From Mactra quadrangularis (Eukaryota > Mollusca > Bivalvia > Venerida > Mactridae), in assembly GCA_025267735.1 (NCBI GenBank), contig CM046294.1, positions 19,712,162-19,776,161 on the forward strand: a stretch of DNA of 64,000 bases, in the 5' to 3' direction. The notes beneath the pieces were generated by a model. That model saw only the letters and a program-made list of their open reading frames with translations. It ran no database searches and was not told the origin of the DNA. Position 1 is the stretch's first letter, and each line of letters begins with the position of its first letter. Shown here piece by piece: positions 46,748-58,010 of the stretch. The position numbers and the translations under genes were made by a program.

Positions 46748-48240
46748 TTTTTTTTCCAAACTTTCAGCATCACTGCCTCAACAGTACCATTGGTGCTTTG
46801 ATTTGGTGACTAATCAATTCTGACTTTATGGTATTTGATTGCAATGGCATAATTATTAAGTGTCTAGATAACATATGCATTAATTAAGATATCAAAATGA
46901 AAGTAGATGTACTAATTCATTGATGGTATACGTCTACTTAACTTTATAGTGACATTACTATGGACTTATGGTAAAGCAGTTCTGTCACTTTTATATTTAT
47001 ATGAATTGTTATATTATTCTTTGACTGATTTATTTCTTTGATAAATTAAGATAAACCTTTCAATTAGCAAAACACTCGAAAAGTCTAGTCGTATCCTTGG
47101 ACTGCTCTTGTTAATTGATAATAAATACATTATTCACAGCTGCACAAGTCTGATCTTTTACATAATTATAATCTCTATTTATTTAATCAGCTCAGGACAT
47201 CGTTCCTCCAGCATTTCAATGCTTTGATTATGAAATACTACTAGAGTATCACTCACGTCGACTCTTCTTTAAACTGCATAAAACAAGGGAGACAATCTAT
47301 AGAGGTTCCAACCCCCCAGATTAATTAGCTGTTGAGTGCATATTGTCTACATAACACTAATAATACGATTTATTATTGAACAAGTGTAACAAAGGACATT
47401 TGTATATAAACACACTCTTTAATACTGCTAAGTAACTGTGATTACATTCTGGTTGTGGAATTTACCACCTGGATTTACCCAGGGTTCGACATTGTTGGCG
47501 GTTAAGATATTAAAGAAGAAGAAGAATGGCAGGTTCAATGAGTGATCGCACATGGTACGTATCGAGTGTAACGGAAGAAAGTACTGTGATTGCCGACGAT
47601 GAGCACATGTCAGTACATTATGGATATTATGAATATCTTCACTGCTAATTTATTTAATTTACTATTTACATGTACGAACTATTATCCAACCATTAAATGA
47701 GTGGAGTGGTAATGCCTGGTGCTTTTCGATACACGTTTCCCCTGAACAGGCCTAGATCTCAGGACTTAAAGATACTAGTTCACAGATTTGGTTAAGATTT
47801 TTCGATATTTTCAAAATACCATTCAGTGTCTGTGATTGGGTAAAAAATTAAGTCTTAATATATTAGGACAAACTGACATATAGATTGCCAGAAATATACA
47901 ATAAAAGTCATAAAAAATGAACTAAAAGTGCCTATACCGTACCAAACGGGGTAGATATTTACAACATAAAACACCATCATTTGTATGTGTGTGTCAATTT
48001 GCACTGCACTAGTTATTATCAGAACACAACTTTCCTGCTTCCAAAAATATTTCCATACAATTTTGATAGTTTAAGAAAAAGTTGATTTTTCAACTGAACT
48101 CTGTGAATGAGTACCTTTAAGTTTTTAATCTAAAAAAAACACATTTCGCTGTTGATTGACAATTTCTTATATTGAAGCAGAGTCAGATGGGAGACTGTTA
48201 TTGAACATATTTTAAGACCAGACTTTTCGGAAGTATAAAA
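46748..48240. other. 1.5 kb, one possible short exon
   Basis: An ATG at 47526 opens 40 codons (MAGSMSDRTWYVSSVTEES) in less AT-rich DNA, with a donor-like 'g|gtacgt' at 47555. Too little to call. The block 'tttcaatgctttgattatga' at 47214 is shared with the repeat near 19535. Confidence 0.3.
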
Positions 48241-48244
48241 GTCC

Positions 48245-48300
48245 AGTCCGGTAATCAATCCCACAATTCCGTGATTCATAGTCAGACGCGCTACCGTCAA
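48245..48300 (-). mobile_element. Partial tRNA-like SINE head, minus strand
   Basis: On the minus strand 'gacggtagcgcgtctgacta' then 'tgaatcacggaattgtggga' and 'ttgattaccgg' resemble the D-arm to T-arm part of a tRNA. The 5' acceptor part is missing. Low-copy evidence within this window. Confidence 0.4.
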
Positions 48301-48681
48301 AACCAACATGGCGGATCAAACACAAAACTGCAAACTAATTAAATGGATATTGGTTTAAAGTCTAATTTGGAAACTGTGAGTTGCGATGGTCATTATCCTC
48401 TTACGTTTGTATATTTGATTGGGTTCAGTGTCCCCTTAACGCTTGGCAAACAATTTGACCACGTGACTTATATAAATAAACCTTGGTGTTAGACAGCCAT
48501 ATTGATTATCATGAGTGAACATCCTAATTACTTAAAAATGTCAACACACCTTCCTCATGTTTACATTTTAGTTAACTTGTAAAATTTTGACTGGTCGGTC
48601 ATTCACTTTTGTAAGTCAAATGGCCGAAACAAGCATAAATCATATATACAAATGTAAATGTTTGTATGTTAACTAATGCCT

Positions 48682-49020
48682 CAGTCCCATAAAATCGTGG
48701 CTTGTTGCGGACACGTACGTGTAGACAGTCGTAGGCCGTGGGAAGCCTTGCGTATTTTGGTGACGGTACGCACATGGTACTAAACAACACACCCGTACGT
48801 GGTCGTAGCTGGAAGATATGCATGTTTAATCCATACTTGGTCACGATTTTGTTCACGATTTGACTTTGAAACTGATACGTGTATCCTGGGCTCATCTCAC
48901 GGACCCATGTAAAAACGTAACAGTCCATACGGGTACGCAAGTGTTCGTACGGGTCCTTGCGGAGCTTGATCGCACGGCGCCCGTTAGGTGCCCTCGCGGC
49001 TATTTTTGTTTATGGGACTG
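48682..49020. mobile_element. 339-bp CpG-rich MITE, 'CAGTCCCATAAA' ends
   Basis: It starts 'cagtcccataaa' and ends 'tttatgggactg', a perfect 12-bp inverted repeat. The interior is much richer in CpG and acgtacg-type words than its surroundings. A 113-codon minus-strand frame lies within and beyond it, without recognisable motifs. No clear target duplication. Confidence 0.8.
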
Positions 49021-49484
49021 TAGTATTACCATGAATATTACTTAAGTTTTTTATTTGGTTAAAATTCGCTCACAAGTTTGGGTAGGCTCAAATGATTTAC
49101 CGTGTTTCATTTTATGAGTGTGGTAACTTAGTTAGCCTTACAATGTACAGTCTCGTTTCCCGGAGGTTATCGAGATTGTAGATCTAACCAGCATCGAGAA
49201 TCCTTATAGCCTCTTGGTACGAGAATGTACAATGTAATGTTTGGTTCCTTGTGCCACATATTTAACATTTTATCAGACATATTGCGGTGGTCAGTGTCCT
49301 ACTCTCTGTCTCTTGACAAGCTTATATCTCTGTAACCTTGGTTGTTACCAATCTCTGTAAACAGATATCCTGTAGACCGCTGTCGTACAGGATCTCTACT
49401 GTCTCCGTGGAAGGTCACGTCAAGATGAACTTTGTGACGACCAATCAATGCGTAGCTTTTATCTAGACGAAACACTATTTCGTC

Positions 49485-51807
49485 TGTTGAATGCCAGAAG
49501 GGGCTATCAGCAGTTTTTACCAAAATGGACTTTTTGCGATATTTTGTAATGTTTTCATCTATATTTCTTCTACACAAAATATCTTTACAAGATTCCAATT
49601 ATAAGTGATCTAAATGAATTATCTTTTTGGGGGTCTATTAGCTATCACCAATTTCATTGACTGCCAGAAGGTGCTATAAGCACAGAGTGAACCACCAAAA
49701 GGTGCTATCAGCAGCGTAATCTGCTGATAGGCCAAGTGGTTATTGTTTACTTTTAACTAATACTAATCACCTGATTAGTAGTTATTCATTTGTCTGACCG
49801 ATGAGTGTATGTTTGCACTCCAGAATAATGTAAATATAACACAGATACTGTTTCCAGAAGATATTAAAAGCTTCTGTAAATTGGGCGTATTTTTGTGGGA
49901 AATCAAGAATCCATTGTAAATTTGTCATACTTCATATGAACATTATTTCTTTGAATAAGGTGAGTTTCTATTTTTCAATTTCTTCATAACTTTATATTTG
50001 TTCATAGAACCATTTGAAAACACAAAATAACTAAGAAATACACAGGTCATAACTTTTTTTAAAGTATTAAGTGCAGCTATATTAGTTTATTTGTTAACTC
50101 CTTTTGGCAGCCACTTTTTTATTTGTAATAAATTTAATTATTCTGCAACTATTAATTCAGTTTTTGTTACTCATATCTATATATCTTATAAATGTGTGGT
50201 AAAAAGGAATTTTTGATGGTGTAATACTAATATTCGTCATTTCTATCATATGATTGTTTGCTGATAGCTCCTTATGGCAGCACAAATTTCTCATTCTAGA
50301 TAGTTATGGATGTTATTTGGTCAGATGAGGAAATTTGCCCAGCTATCTGTCTAAATACCCTAATGGATCAACAAAACTCGGGAAATGACATGCTTCAAAC
50401 AAAACAATATTCTGAAATGCATGGTGATTTATTAGCAGAACATCAGTCTGATGTGGACAAGTTGCTGAAAACACACCGGTCTAATATAGTTTAAACATCA
50501 GTTGAACCACAGTTTGAGAGCAAGCAACCTACAGATTGGCAGAATAAAATAGTGAAAATGAATGAAGAAATATCTGACATGAAACAAGCTGTAATTCAAG
50601 AACAAAATGACGGACAGTTGGAAGCTGCCCGACAAAATCAAACAGACCTTAATTCGGAAAATAAAATAATCTGATTTACAAGAATTACCAGACAATGATA
50701 TTCATTTAATAAAACTGCGACATAAGATTTGAAGGGAACACAAACCAAAAAAGAGAGGCAATGTCCCAATTATTGTGTCTGATGATGAAAATGTTGATGA
50801 TAGGGACTTCCATGATGTCAACTACAATGTATAACCATTAAGATGAAAGATCTGGGCACACTCAATTGGAGTGCGACTCAATGCATACAGCAATAGAACA
50901 TGCAATAAACAGACGTCCCTATATGCACAAGAGCAATGGGATACAATTTTCAGATGGCCAGGCGGCAAAACTCTTATGTTGTTGTACCACTGAGGCACAA
51001 TAATTTCTATGACCTAAAAAGTTTGCTAAAAATGATTTCAAAATTTTAAAACAAGCTCAGATGGAAATAAAGTTAACTGGCTTGATGAAAGATGAAAGTT
51101 TTAAAAGTGCAGAATAGCCATTCAGACCAAATCTTTGTAAAATATAACTATGGTGATGATGAGTTTGTAGCCATTAATGTGAAAATAGCTGGAATAGCCA
51201 ATAAAATGCCAATGAGGTATAAGGAGAAGTTATCTTTATCTGTCGCAAAGAAACGTGATCTAATGGATTTATGTAAATTATAAGTCATACCTGAAATCTA
51301 CTGGATACACTAAGAAAATTTACCCACCACCAAAGCACTAAGAGATTGTTTGCCAAGCGCTGACATTTTAAAGGATGTATCTGAGTCAGACACTGATGAA
51401 TTTTTGTATCAAAAGACTATGTATTGACAAAGAAATAGTTTTATTGTGTATGCAAACTGTCCATAGTGAAGTATAAACAATGAAATAAAGAATAATCAAA
51501 GCTTAATATATTGTTATATTACAACTGACTCACATATTACATGTTGTTGGACCCTTGTTGCAATTACATAAAGTATGTAAATCGGGCAGCCAGAAGGGGC
51601 TATCACCAAAAATGACCAAATATGAGAAAACCAAGAGACATTAAGGTTCAAGACTTGGTATGCCCTTTAACCTCCCTATAAACAATAACAAATAAAACAA
51701 AAACTCCAGGTTTGATCGCCGACTGATTTTACATACAAGCCTGAAAATATAAATGCCTTTTTCTCAAAAGTATAAAAAATGCTGATAGCCCCTTCTGGCA
51801 TTCAACA
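49485..51807 (+). mobile_element. 2.3-kb element with perfect 27-bp inverted ends
   Basis: Bases 49485-49511 (tgttgaatgccagaaggggc then tatcagc) are repeated exactly in inverse orientation at 51781-51807. The core gccagaaggggctatcagc recurs inside in full or partial form on both strands: 49661, 49693, 49721, 50099, 50260 and 51586, besides the two ends. Such repeated motifs may be transposase-binding sites (inference). It interrupts the CAATCT MITE, so it is the younger of the two. It encloses a decayed gene with a probable intron. I cannot identify a target duplication or superfamily. Confidence 0.9.
50306..51427 (+). pseudogene. Decayed unrecognised gene inside the 2.3-kb element
   Basis: A probable 5' intron lies at 49960-50299 (donor aag|gtgagt, acceptor ttctag|), six bases before an ATG at 50306. 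The first frame reads MDVIWSDEEICPAICLNTL and continues, through one stop at 50492, into a Gln/Glu/Lys-rich, coiled-coil-like part to 50672. Shifted frames then give SDLQELPDNDIHLIKLRH, an acidic stretch (VPIIVSDDENVDD), IWAHSIGVRLNAYSNRT and QWDTIFRWPGGKTLMLLYH. The 3' part, 51092-51427, has KLSLSVAKKRDLMDLCKL, VIPEIY and an acidic end (DVSESDTDE). At least six stops and about three frameshifts interrupt some 370 codons. No catalytic transposase triad was seen. It may be an accessory protein of a transposon family or a captured host gene. Confidence 0.6.
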
Positions 51808-52189
51808 ATAAATTTTATAACATTTTGATTTCGTAATTTCTTTTTAGACCAAGGTTTGCATGCTAATTTAACAGCGGTATTATTCACAGTCTGCGTATGG
51901 TCGGCTCATTTCAAGTTGCGTGACGTAGACGATGTAAACAAGTTACGTATCATAATAATTTCGTCATGAATGTTATGGTGAGAAAAGGTCACTTGAACGT
52001 GACCTTCGTTTGAAAAAGGCCAGATCTAAATTAGCGAGTGGGCGAGCGGAAAATTTTAGATCGGGTTTTAATCAGATTGGGTTGTAACCTTCAACCTAGT
52101 GCTTCCCTCGTCAACTGCTTCACTAGAGGTACAGTTGGGAGCATGACCGCTGAAAAAAAATCATAACCAAATCCACGAAGGTCGGTATA

Positions 52190-52740
52190 GTATCGAGCCT
52201 AATCAACATTCAACACACAAATATTACATAGGACAAATATGATTTCAAAGCAGCCACTCTTAGACTTATAGCAACCATCAACATATCCTTAGCAACAACC
52301 CCTTGGTCCATAACAACCACTCTTACACCGTATGCCAATCGCCTTAAGGTCAAAAGTATCCACTAAACTGTCCATAGCAACCAATTTGAGTTCCATAGCA
52401 ACCGTAATTGCACCTTTAATATCTATTTAAATATCAAATGGAATAACTCTCGCGGCCATAAACTTTATCTCAGTGTCTATTTTGATCATCTTCAGATCAA
52501 CTTTCAAACTTGGTCAAGTTGAGTTAGATCTAGATCTACTAAGTGCGACGTTTAGCGGCAAGGTTGCGACGTTTAAAGGCAGTCGATTTTTTTGCGACGT
52601 TTGCCGTCAGCGTTGCGACGTTTAACGGCAGGGCGATTGCGACGTTTAGCGGCGGTTGCAACGTTTAGCGTTAGTGTTGCGACGTTTAACGTCAGTTGCG
52701 ACGTTTAGCAGCGTTGCGACGTTTAACGGCGCTACAACGC
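52190..52740 (+). repeat. 'gcgacgttta' repeat element, second copy
   Basis: From 52549 to 52735 nine copies of the word tgcgacgttta (variants tgcaacgttta, tgcgacgtttg) follow at 15-30-base spacing, joined by 'gcggc' or 'acggc' pieces. The part before, 52195-52360, matches 10590-10720. Unlike the copy at 10430, no inverse array is visible on the left. Confidence 0.75.
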
Positions 52741-53150
52741 GTTCCAAATGATTTTTTAACAGAAAATAATACACTACAACCGCTCTAGAACTAGAGAGAC
52801 TTAAGTATGTTGCTGTTTATAGGTCGCTGATCTGCAGGGATTAAATTCAATCAAAATCATGCCTAAGGGAAATATCAGTAGCTGTTGTTGTGCAGAGGGT
52901 TTGTTCTGTACACGGTCGCTCTGCAGAGGTTATACTATCTGCTTAAAGGATCAGTTTGCACAATGATTTTGTTTTTACTTTTTAACGAAACCTACCATAG
53001 TTCTTTGATTAATGCAATTAAGGTAGCTGGCCCGGGAAAAGCAGTAATGTATCACTAGGAAGTCCAATTTAATATTAATTCGCTTAGCGAAATGGTCTTG
53101 ATATATAGGCATTTCAAGCTTCATATTATGCATTTAGGACTTAAAAATCG
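52741..53150. other. Unique-looking DNA, nothing recognised
   Basis: No repeat, tRNA-like boxes or coding-like frame. Confidence 0.4.
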
Positions 53151-53152
53151 TG

Positions 53153-53205
53153 AAGTCGTGGGTTCGATTACCAGGCAGGGCTCGGAGCTTGGTAAAAATG
53201 AACAA
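53153..53205 (+). mobile_element. Fragment of SINE family R
   Basis: The block 'gtcgtgggttcgattacc' with 'cggagcttggtaaaa' matches the B-box and adjoining part of the copy at 20102. The rest is absent. It directly precedes another SINE. Confidence 0.65.
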
Positions 53206-53210
53206 TTGTA

Positions 53211-53345
53211 GGAGCAGAAGTCCAATGGTAGAACGCGCGCTATGGGATCGAGAGTTCCCGGGTTCGGTCCCTACTGGGGACGTTGCTTATTTCCTTGAGC
53301 AAGAAATATAAGAAAGAACTAGAAATTGGCTGTCCCAGGCAACCA
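53211..53345 (+). mobile_element. tRNA-derived SINE, same head family as 550
   Basis: The head 'aggagcagaagtccaatggt' then 'agaacgcgcgc' is followed by a good B box, 'cgggttcggtccctactggg'. The body begins 'ttgcttatttccttgagcaa', as at 550, then decays within about 60 bases. Confidence 0.72.
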
Positions 53346-54200
53346 GACACCCACTAATTTTGTAGACTGTCTTGTCAATAAGATTAATAAAATATTGTTG
53401 ACATATATGGCATTGGCAGAAGAACAACAGGCTGAGATCAGTTAAATATACAGTATTTTATATCATTAAACAATTTTAAGAGTTCAGTGTTACTATTCAG
53501 AAAATCCACTCCCTCATTATGAATCTATATTTGATAGTCCTCGGCTCTGTTCCTTACACATCATTGCAGATGGATGTATTCTGTCATTCTCCTTTTTGTC
53601 AAAAACGGTAGGTCAATCATAGTCAACTGTGACTTGTATTGCATGTTTGGAACCAGTTGATGTCTAGTGGGCTCAAGTCTCAAGAATCGTAAGGCGTATT
53701 CGACAGTGCGAGGAAATATAGTTCAACAAAATATCATAGTAATAGACGAAAAGACAATACTATTTTGGAATCTAGTTAACAGAATGTTAATATATTTTCC
53801 ACGATCTGTGTGTCAATGGCACAGTTCTAATGACTCAACGAAAAGTTTACTCTCAAACTCTGGCAACTTACAACCGCGCAAGTATACATAAACATACGTT
53901 TTCGCGGGAAACCGTTGCACGCATTCGTTGCGCTGTTGGACTTAAGAGTGGTTGTCTTAATGTATCATTTGTATAATGAAATAAATGTGTATTGCTTGAT
54001 TCGATACTAAAACAAGTATGAGCATTTCCAAAAATGCTTGAAATCGTCGTTTAGCTTAGCCGTGTATTCTCCTTAGAGTAAAAACATTCAAGCAATATGC
54101 GTCAGCGTTTTAAACCGTCCCAAGTCTATAAATAGAATACCATGATTACCGTACAGTCAAATATTAATGAACTACAAGTTGACAGTAAGTGCTAGTTCAA

Positions 54201-54329
54201 TTTTCCGTTGTATCATTGAGAAAGGAACTTTATCCTACTAGCTCAGTACTGGGCGACCAGGAAGTGAACCTAAAAGTGATAAATCTAATTTGTCTGAACT
54301 TATTTCACAATCGAGCAAAAATAGATAAG
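54201..54329 (+). mobile_element. tRNA-Ser/Leu SINE, head deleted
   Basis: It starts abruptly at 'ttttccgttgtatcattgag' and runs through 'ctagctcagtactgggcgac' to the tail 'cacaatcgagcaaaaataga'. The tRNA head present in copy B (62149) is missing, together with about 110 bp upstream, so this copy suffered a deletion. Confidence 0.82.
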
Positions 54330-55538
54330 TAAAACTATGATATAACTGATTATGATTGAAATGTATTATCATTTCGTGATAAAAACACACGAATAAAGCA
54401 TGATATGCTAACGGCTTGTGATGAAAAAAGATATAATTACATAACTGTACCGAAATCATTCAAATTTGCACGCACTCCCTCTAGGCCTACGTATATCTAA
54501 CCATGTACCAAGTTTTATAAGACTATGTTTGACGGCGAACATGTATTTTGTATCGCATGACCTTGGGCGAATTCTGGTACACTGAGACAAATGCTTTGTC
54601 ATGTTTTAAAATACATTTATTAAATAAGGAATGCACACGTTGTTATCTTTATTCAAAACAATGAGCGTGTATATCAAATACTCAAGTATACTTTATTATA
54701 GAATATCTCGGTGCAATAAATGAGTCATTCTTTAGTAGCGAGGTTGTGACTGTATTAAGACAAGTTCGCGATGAATTTTGGGAAAGGGGTTAAACTGGTC
54801 TACTTTAAAGCCCCATTATCAAAAGAAACATTGTTTTTGAACTGCCATTAAGATAAACATTTATCTATTTCAAACACCTCTAATGAACATTTTTTTCAAT
54901 TAAATTCAAATATTGCTTACATGTAAATATGTTTATGTTATTTATTGCATTTCAAAATGAAGTAGATTAAAACCGAAAGTAGAATTTAGTTGTCAGTACT
55001 TAAAACAATCTAGTTTTGACCACAGTATGTTTAAGATGAAGTCATGTTATAGAAAGTAAATGATCCAAAATGACATACATGTATAATTAAGCTCTAAAAA
55101 TATTTTGGTGCAGGTATATTGAACATTAGCTTATTAAAAGAATATAGTGTACTCTTATAAAAGTACCCTATTTTTCAAGAAATGGACACTTTGTCAAATA
55201 CAACTTTAGAAAGCAGAATGGCTTGAGCAGTTTATTGGGTCTCTAATAAATGTCATATTTGGATAACTTCATGTTTCGAAAACAGTTCTCAGGCATACGG
55301 TGGATGAATATACATCTGCATTATAGTGGTTATAATGCGTTTGTAAAGAATAAAAATTAATCCATTCTTAAATCGTCGACAGAATTATTATACAAAACAA
55401 AGTTATGGAAGATAAAATCGAAATTTCTGTAGAATCTTATTTAAAAAATTATACATATATAATTTGAATATAGAAAATGTTATGTACAGCTTATGTAGGA
55501 TAATATGAGATATTGCTTACATAAACTATCGTTTAGAT

Positions 55539-56126
55539 CACTGGTACCAGAGTCCTCACACTCGTTAAATACGCACATATATAATATTTTGTCATCAAAC
55601 ACCATTAAAATCGGTTCCGTATACTTTACCGTGTACGAGTTATAACTAAACATTAGGTAGTGTACATGTGTGTACGCACAGAGAACTATATGCAGTACCC
55701 ACCAAAAGTTTGAAGACATTTTCAGATTGAAGGCCTATTATATGGCTTTTAGCTAAAATTTGATAACTGTTTATTTTGAAAGGCTTTGTAGTTTTGTATT
55801 ATTTTTTTTATTTTTGGTGATCATTGTTATAACTGATACTTCAAAAATAGCATAAAAACTATGGTATGGAAAATTAATACAATAATCATGGTTATGGTGG
55901 CTTTATAATGTCAGATGCTGAATCTTAAAAAGTGTTGCATTCATGAAATTTGTTTTCATTTTATCACAAACCATAGCTAAATGTATTAAAATAATGAATC
56001 TACAAATATAATCATTAAAATTAAAAAATTGTAGCTATTTTCTCTTGTCTCCAAACTTTTGGTGGGTGCTGTATAGGGACGTACGCATTATTCTATGATC
56101 ATAAGATATGGACTCTAGTGCCAGTG
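55539..56126 (+). mobile_element. CACTGG hAT MITE, exact 8-bp duplication, split
   Basis: The ends 'cactggtaccagagtcc' and 'ggactctagtgccagtg' are inverse with two mismatches. GTTTAGAT lies exactly at 55531-55538 and 56127-56134. Without the 383-bp insert the element is about 205 bp, like the copy at 56772. An 8-bp duplication and a CA..TG border fit a hAT origin. Confidence 0.93.
55691..56073. mobile_element. Tc1/mariner-like MITE nested in the hAT MITE
   Basis: The ends 'tgcagtacccaccaaaagtt' and 'aacttttggtgggtgctgta' are inverse with two mismatches, and a TA lies on each side. Ends of the form CAGTRCCCACCAAAAGTTTG are known from Tc1/mariner-type elements. No transposase is present in the 383 bp. 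The same insertion at the same point recurs at 63726. Confidence 0.92.
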
Positions 56127-56134
56127 GTTTAGAT

Positions 56135-56763
56135 TTGTCTCTTGTTATCCTAAAACAACCTCTAACATAAAATTAATTATGAATGGTCGCCACAACAAAT
56201 AATGAAAAACAAGATGTTCTGTCTTACAAAGAACAGTGGAAAAATAATTGCCACTGGAAGGCATTAAACCAGGTTCTAGAAAGCCCCAACCTTACGCTTG
56301 TCCCTAAAAAGGTTCAAGAACAAACAATAGAATATTGTTTTGATGAATATGCTTCAATCCATCCATGCTTCACAAGACAATGTTGTGTGCAACAACACAA
56401 AAACACATAAAAACAAAATGTTAATAACATTGCTCGGGTAATGAAACAAATACTCAAAGACCGTACGAAGCATTGATCCCATTAGCACATTGAGTCCAGG
56501 GGAGCATACAGCGTGGCGCAGCAAGTACACATATATCGATAAACAAAACAAAGCTTCTAAGAATATTTTCAATTATAATATTTCCATCATTATCACTTAA
56601 CGTTTCTTGAAAATTAATTTGTGCGTAAGGAATGGCAATTTTGGTGATTCAGCAAACGCTGCAAAACAAACCTGGAATGATAGACCAAAACAAAAGTGGT
56701 CAATACAGTCTCAAACCATCAGGTGCATGAACTGAATATTTTTCTTTCGAACCAGAATGTCCT
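56135..56763. other. DNA without recognised features
   Basis: A 75-codon plus-strand frame at 56183-56410 (with EQWKNNCHWKALNQVLESP) is mildly protein-like but matches nothing I know. No repeats were seen. Confidence 0.35.
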
Positions 56764-56771
56764 TTATGAAG

Positions 56772-56997
56772 CACTGGCACCAGAGTCCTCACACTCGTTA
56801 AATACGCACACATATAATATTTTGTCATCAAATACAATTAAAAATCGCCCTCATATACATTACCGTGTACAAGTTATAACTATACTTTTATTATAATATT
56901 CACATAAGGTGGTGTACATGTATGTATGCACAGGGAACTATATATCGGAACGTACGCATTATTTTATGATAATGAGATATGGACTCTGGTACCAGTG
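56772..56997 (+). mobile_element. CACTGG hAT MITE, complete copy
   Basis: The ends 'cactggcaccagagtcc' and 'ggactctggtaccagtg' form a 17-bp inverted repeat with one mismatch. An exact TTATGAAG lies at 56764-56771 and 56998-57005. The 226-bp interior is colinear with 10176, 55539 and 63574 and contains no Tc1/mariner insert. Confidence 0.95.
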
Positions 56998-57049
56998 TTA
57001 TGAAGGTGCCCAATTTATCAGACACATTCATTTGCAGATGTGACGATTC

Positions 57050-57297
57050 TCTGTTTGGTTTATACTAATTTATTTAGCTCGATTGTGAAACAAGTTTTTA
57101 CAATTTAGAACAAAAACTTTCGAGTGCCTTAACTGGTTCCCCACGACTAAGCAAATGGGATTAAGTTTTTTGCTTAAGAAAACAACAAAATACGTTTTAG
57201 GATTGGCTTTGAACGAATGCAGATCTGGCTATCCAATTATTTCCTGCCAAATGTCAATTCCACTTGGCCACACTGGCTCATGCCAGTATCAAAGCGA
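57050..57297 (-). mobile_element. tRNA-Ser/Leu-headed SINE, minus strand
   Basis: On the minus strand: head with 'gtgtggccaagtgg' and a decayed B box 'cgttcaaagcc', then 'cttaagcaaaaaacttaatc', 'catttgcttagt' and the tail 'cacaatcgagctaaataaat'. Frames of 69 and 91 codons on the plus strand across this region are incidental. Confidence 0.78.
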
Positions 57298-58010
57298 ACC
57301 ACTAGTTTGGTTCATTCAAACGCATCTTTTAATGCCTTCAACCAACCCTACTGCCACAAACCTGTCTTCAATCAAATGTCGCAAAAGTTCGACCCACTGC
57401 CTAATGTCGTGCGCAAAGACAAATAATTAAGACTTTTTTTCGAACCAAGGAATTATTCAATCGTAGAGAGGTTGCATTGATTTTTATGAAATGGTCTACT
57501 TGACAAAAGAGATTATATTCCAACTAAATGATTATTGAGTTTGTAAAACAGTAAATGGGTAGAGATTTCTTAAGTTTATTTATTGAAAAATGACGCAGTT
57601 TGTCAGAAACGGAAACGTGAAAGTACAAAAGACCTTTGATTTCAAAGTGTGTTTGGTATTCATAGATGACACCGTGTTTTAAACAAACATTTATAAATGA
57701 TTAAAGTCTACTGGATAAAAACATATGACTCATATGATATTACATTCAATCGTCTATTTAATATGAGATGTACTTAAGCATGTCTAATAAAAGTAAAAGT
57801 ACACTTGATAAAAAAGTGCATCCAACATGCGCGCGGCCTTAACCTATTTTCGATTGAAAATCGTGCATGAGGAATTTAATCAGGGTCGATTTTAAGCGTC
57901 CCACTTTTCTTAGATATGTCACATGCATGACAAAAAATGAATTTACTGTAAGTTCAATTATTTTCGGGAGAGTATTCTGTTTCACATTTTTAGCGAGATA
58001 ATTCAGTTTT
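57298..58010. other. DNA without recognised features
   Basis: Nothing beyond short random frames was found. Confidence 0.4.

Larger units (their letters stand above)
49349..52079 (-). mobile_element. CAATCT MITE, split by a 2.3-kb insertion
   Basis: The two halves, 49349-49484 and 51808-52079, together make 408 bp colinear with the inverse of 5783-6180. The flanks GGTTGTTAC (49340-49348) and GGTTGTAAC (52080-52088) form a 9-bp duplication with one mismatch. The split point lies in the 'gaaacactat..ataacatttt' part of the element. Confidence 0.93.
53454..56134 (+). repeat. Large direct duplication, copy A
   Basis: From 'tattttatatcattaaacaa' at 53454 the DNA matches 59114-59808 and then 61988-64000 in the same order and orientation, with visibly few differences. 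Two segments present in copy B are absent here: about 2.18 kb at 54152/54155 and about 0.2 kb at 54200/54201. The match continues at least to 55965, where copy B leaves the window. The span holds a headless SINE, a hAT MITE and a nested Tc1/mariner-like MITE. No gene was recognised. Confidence 0.92.

Noticed and set aside
47526..47648. 40-codon frame MAGSMSDRTWY as a first exon
   Set aside because: Too short, the donor is ambiguous and no partner exon or promoter motif could be found.
48599..48940. 113-codon minus-strand frame as a gene
   Set aside because: It runs across the end of a MITE with 12-bp inverted termini into flanking DNA, and the translation has no recognisable motif.
55480..55719. 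A conserved protein, since the same frame occurs at 63485-63754
   Set aside because: The similarity comes from duplicated DNA containing a MITE. The frame is broken by the nested MITE and is not kept at 10176 or 56772.
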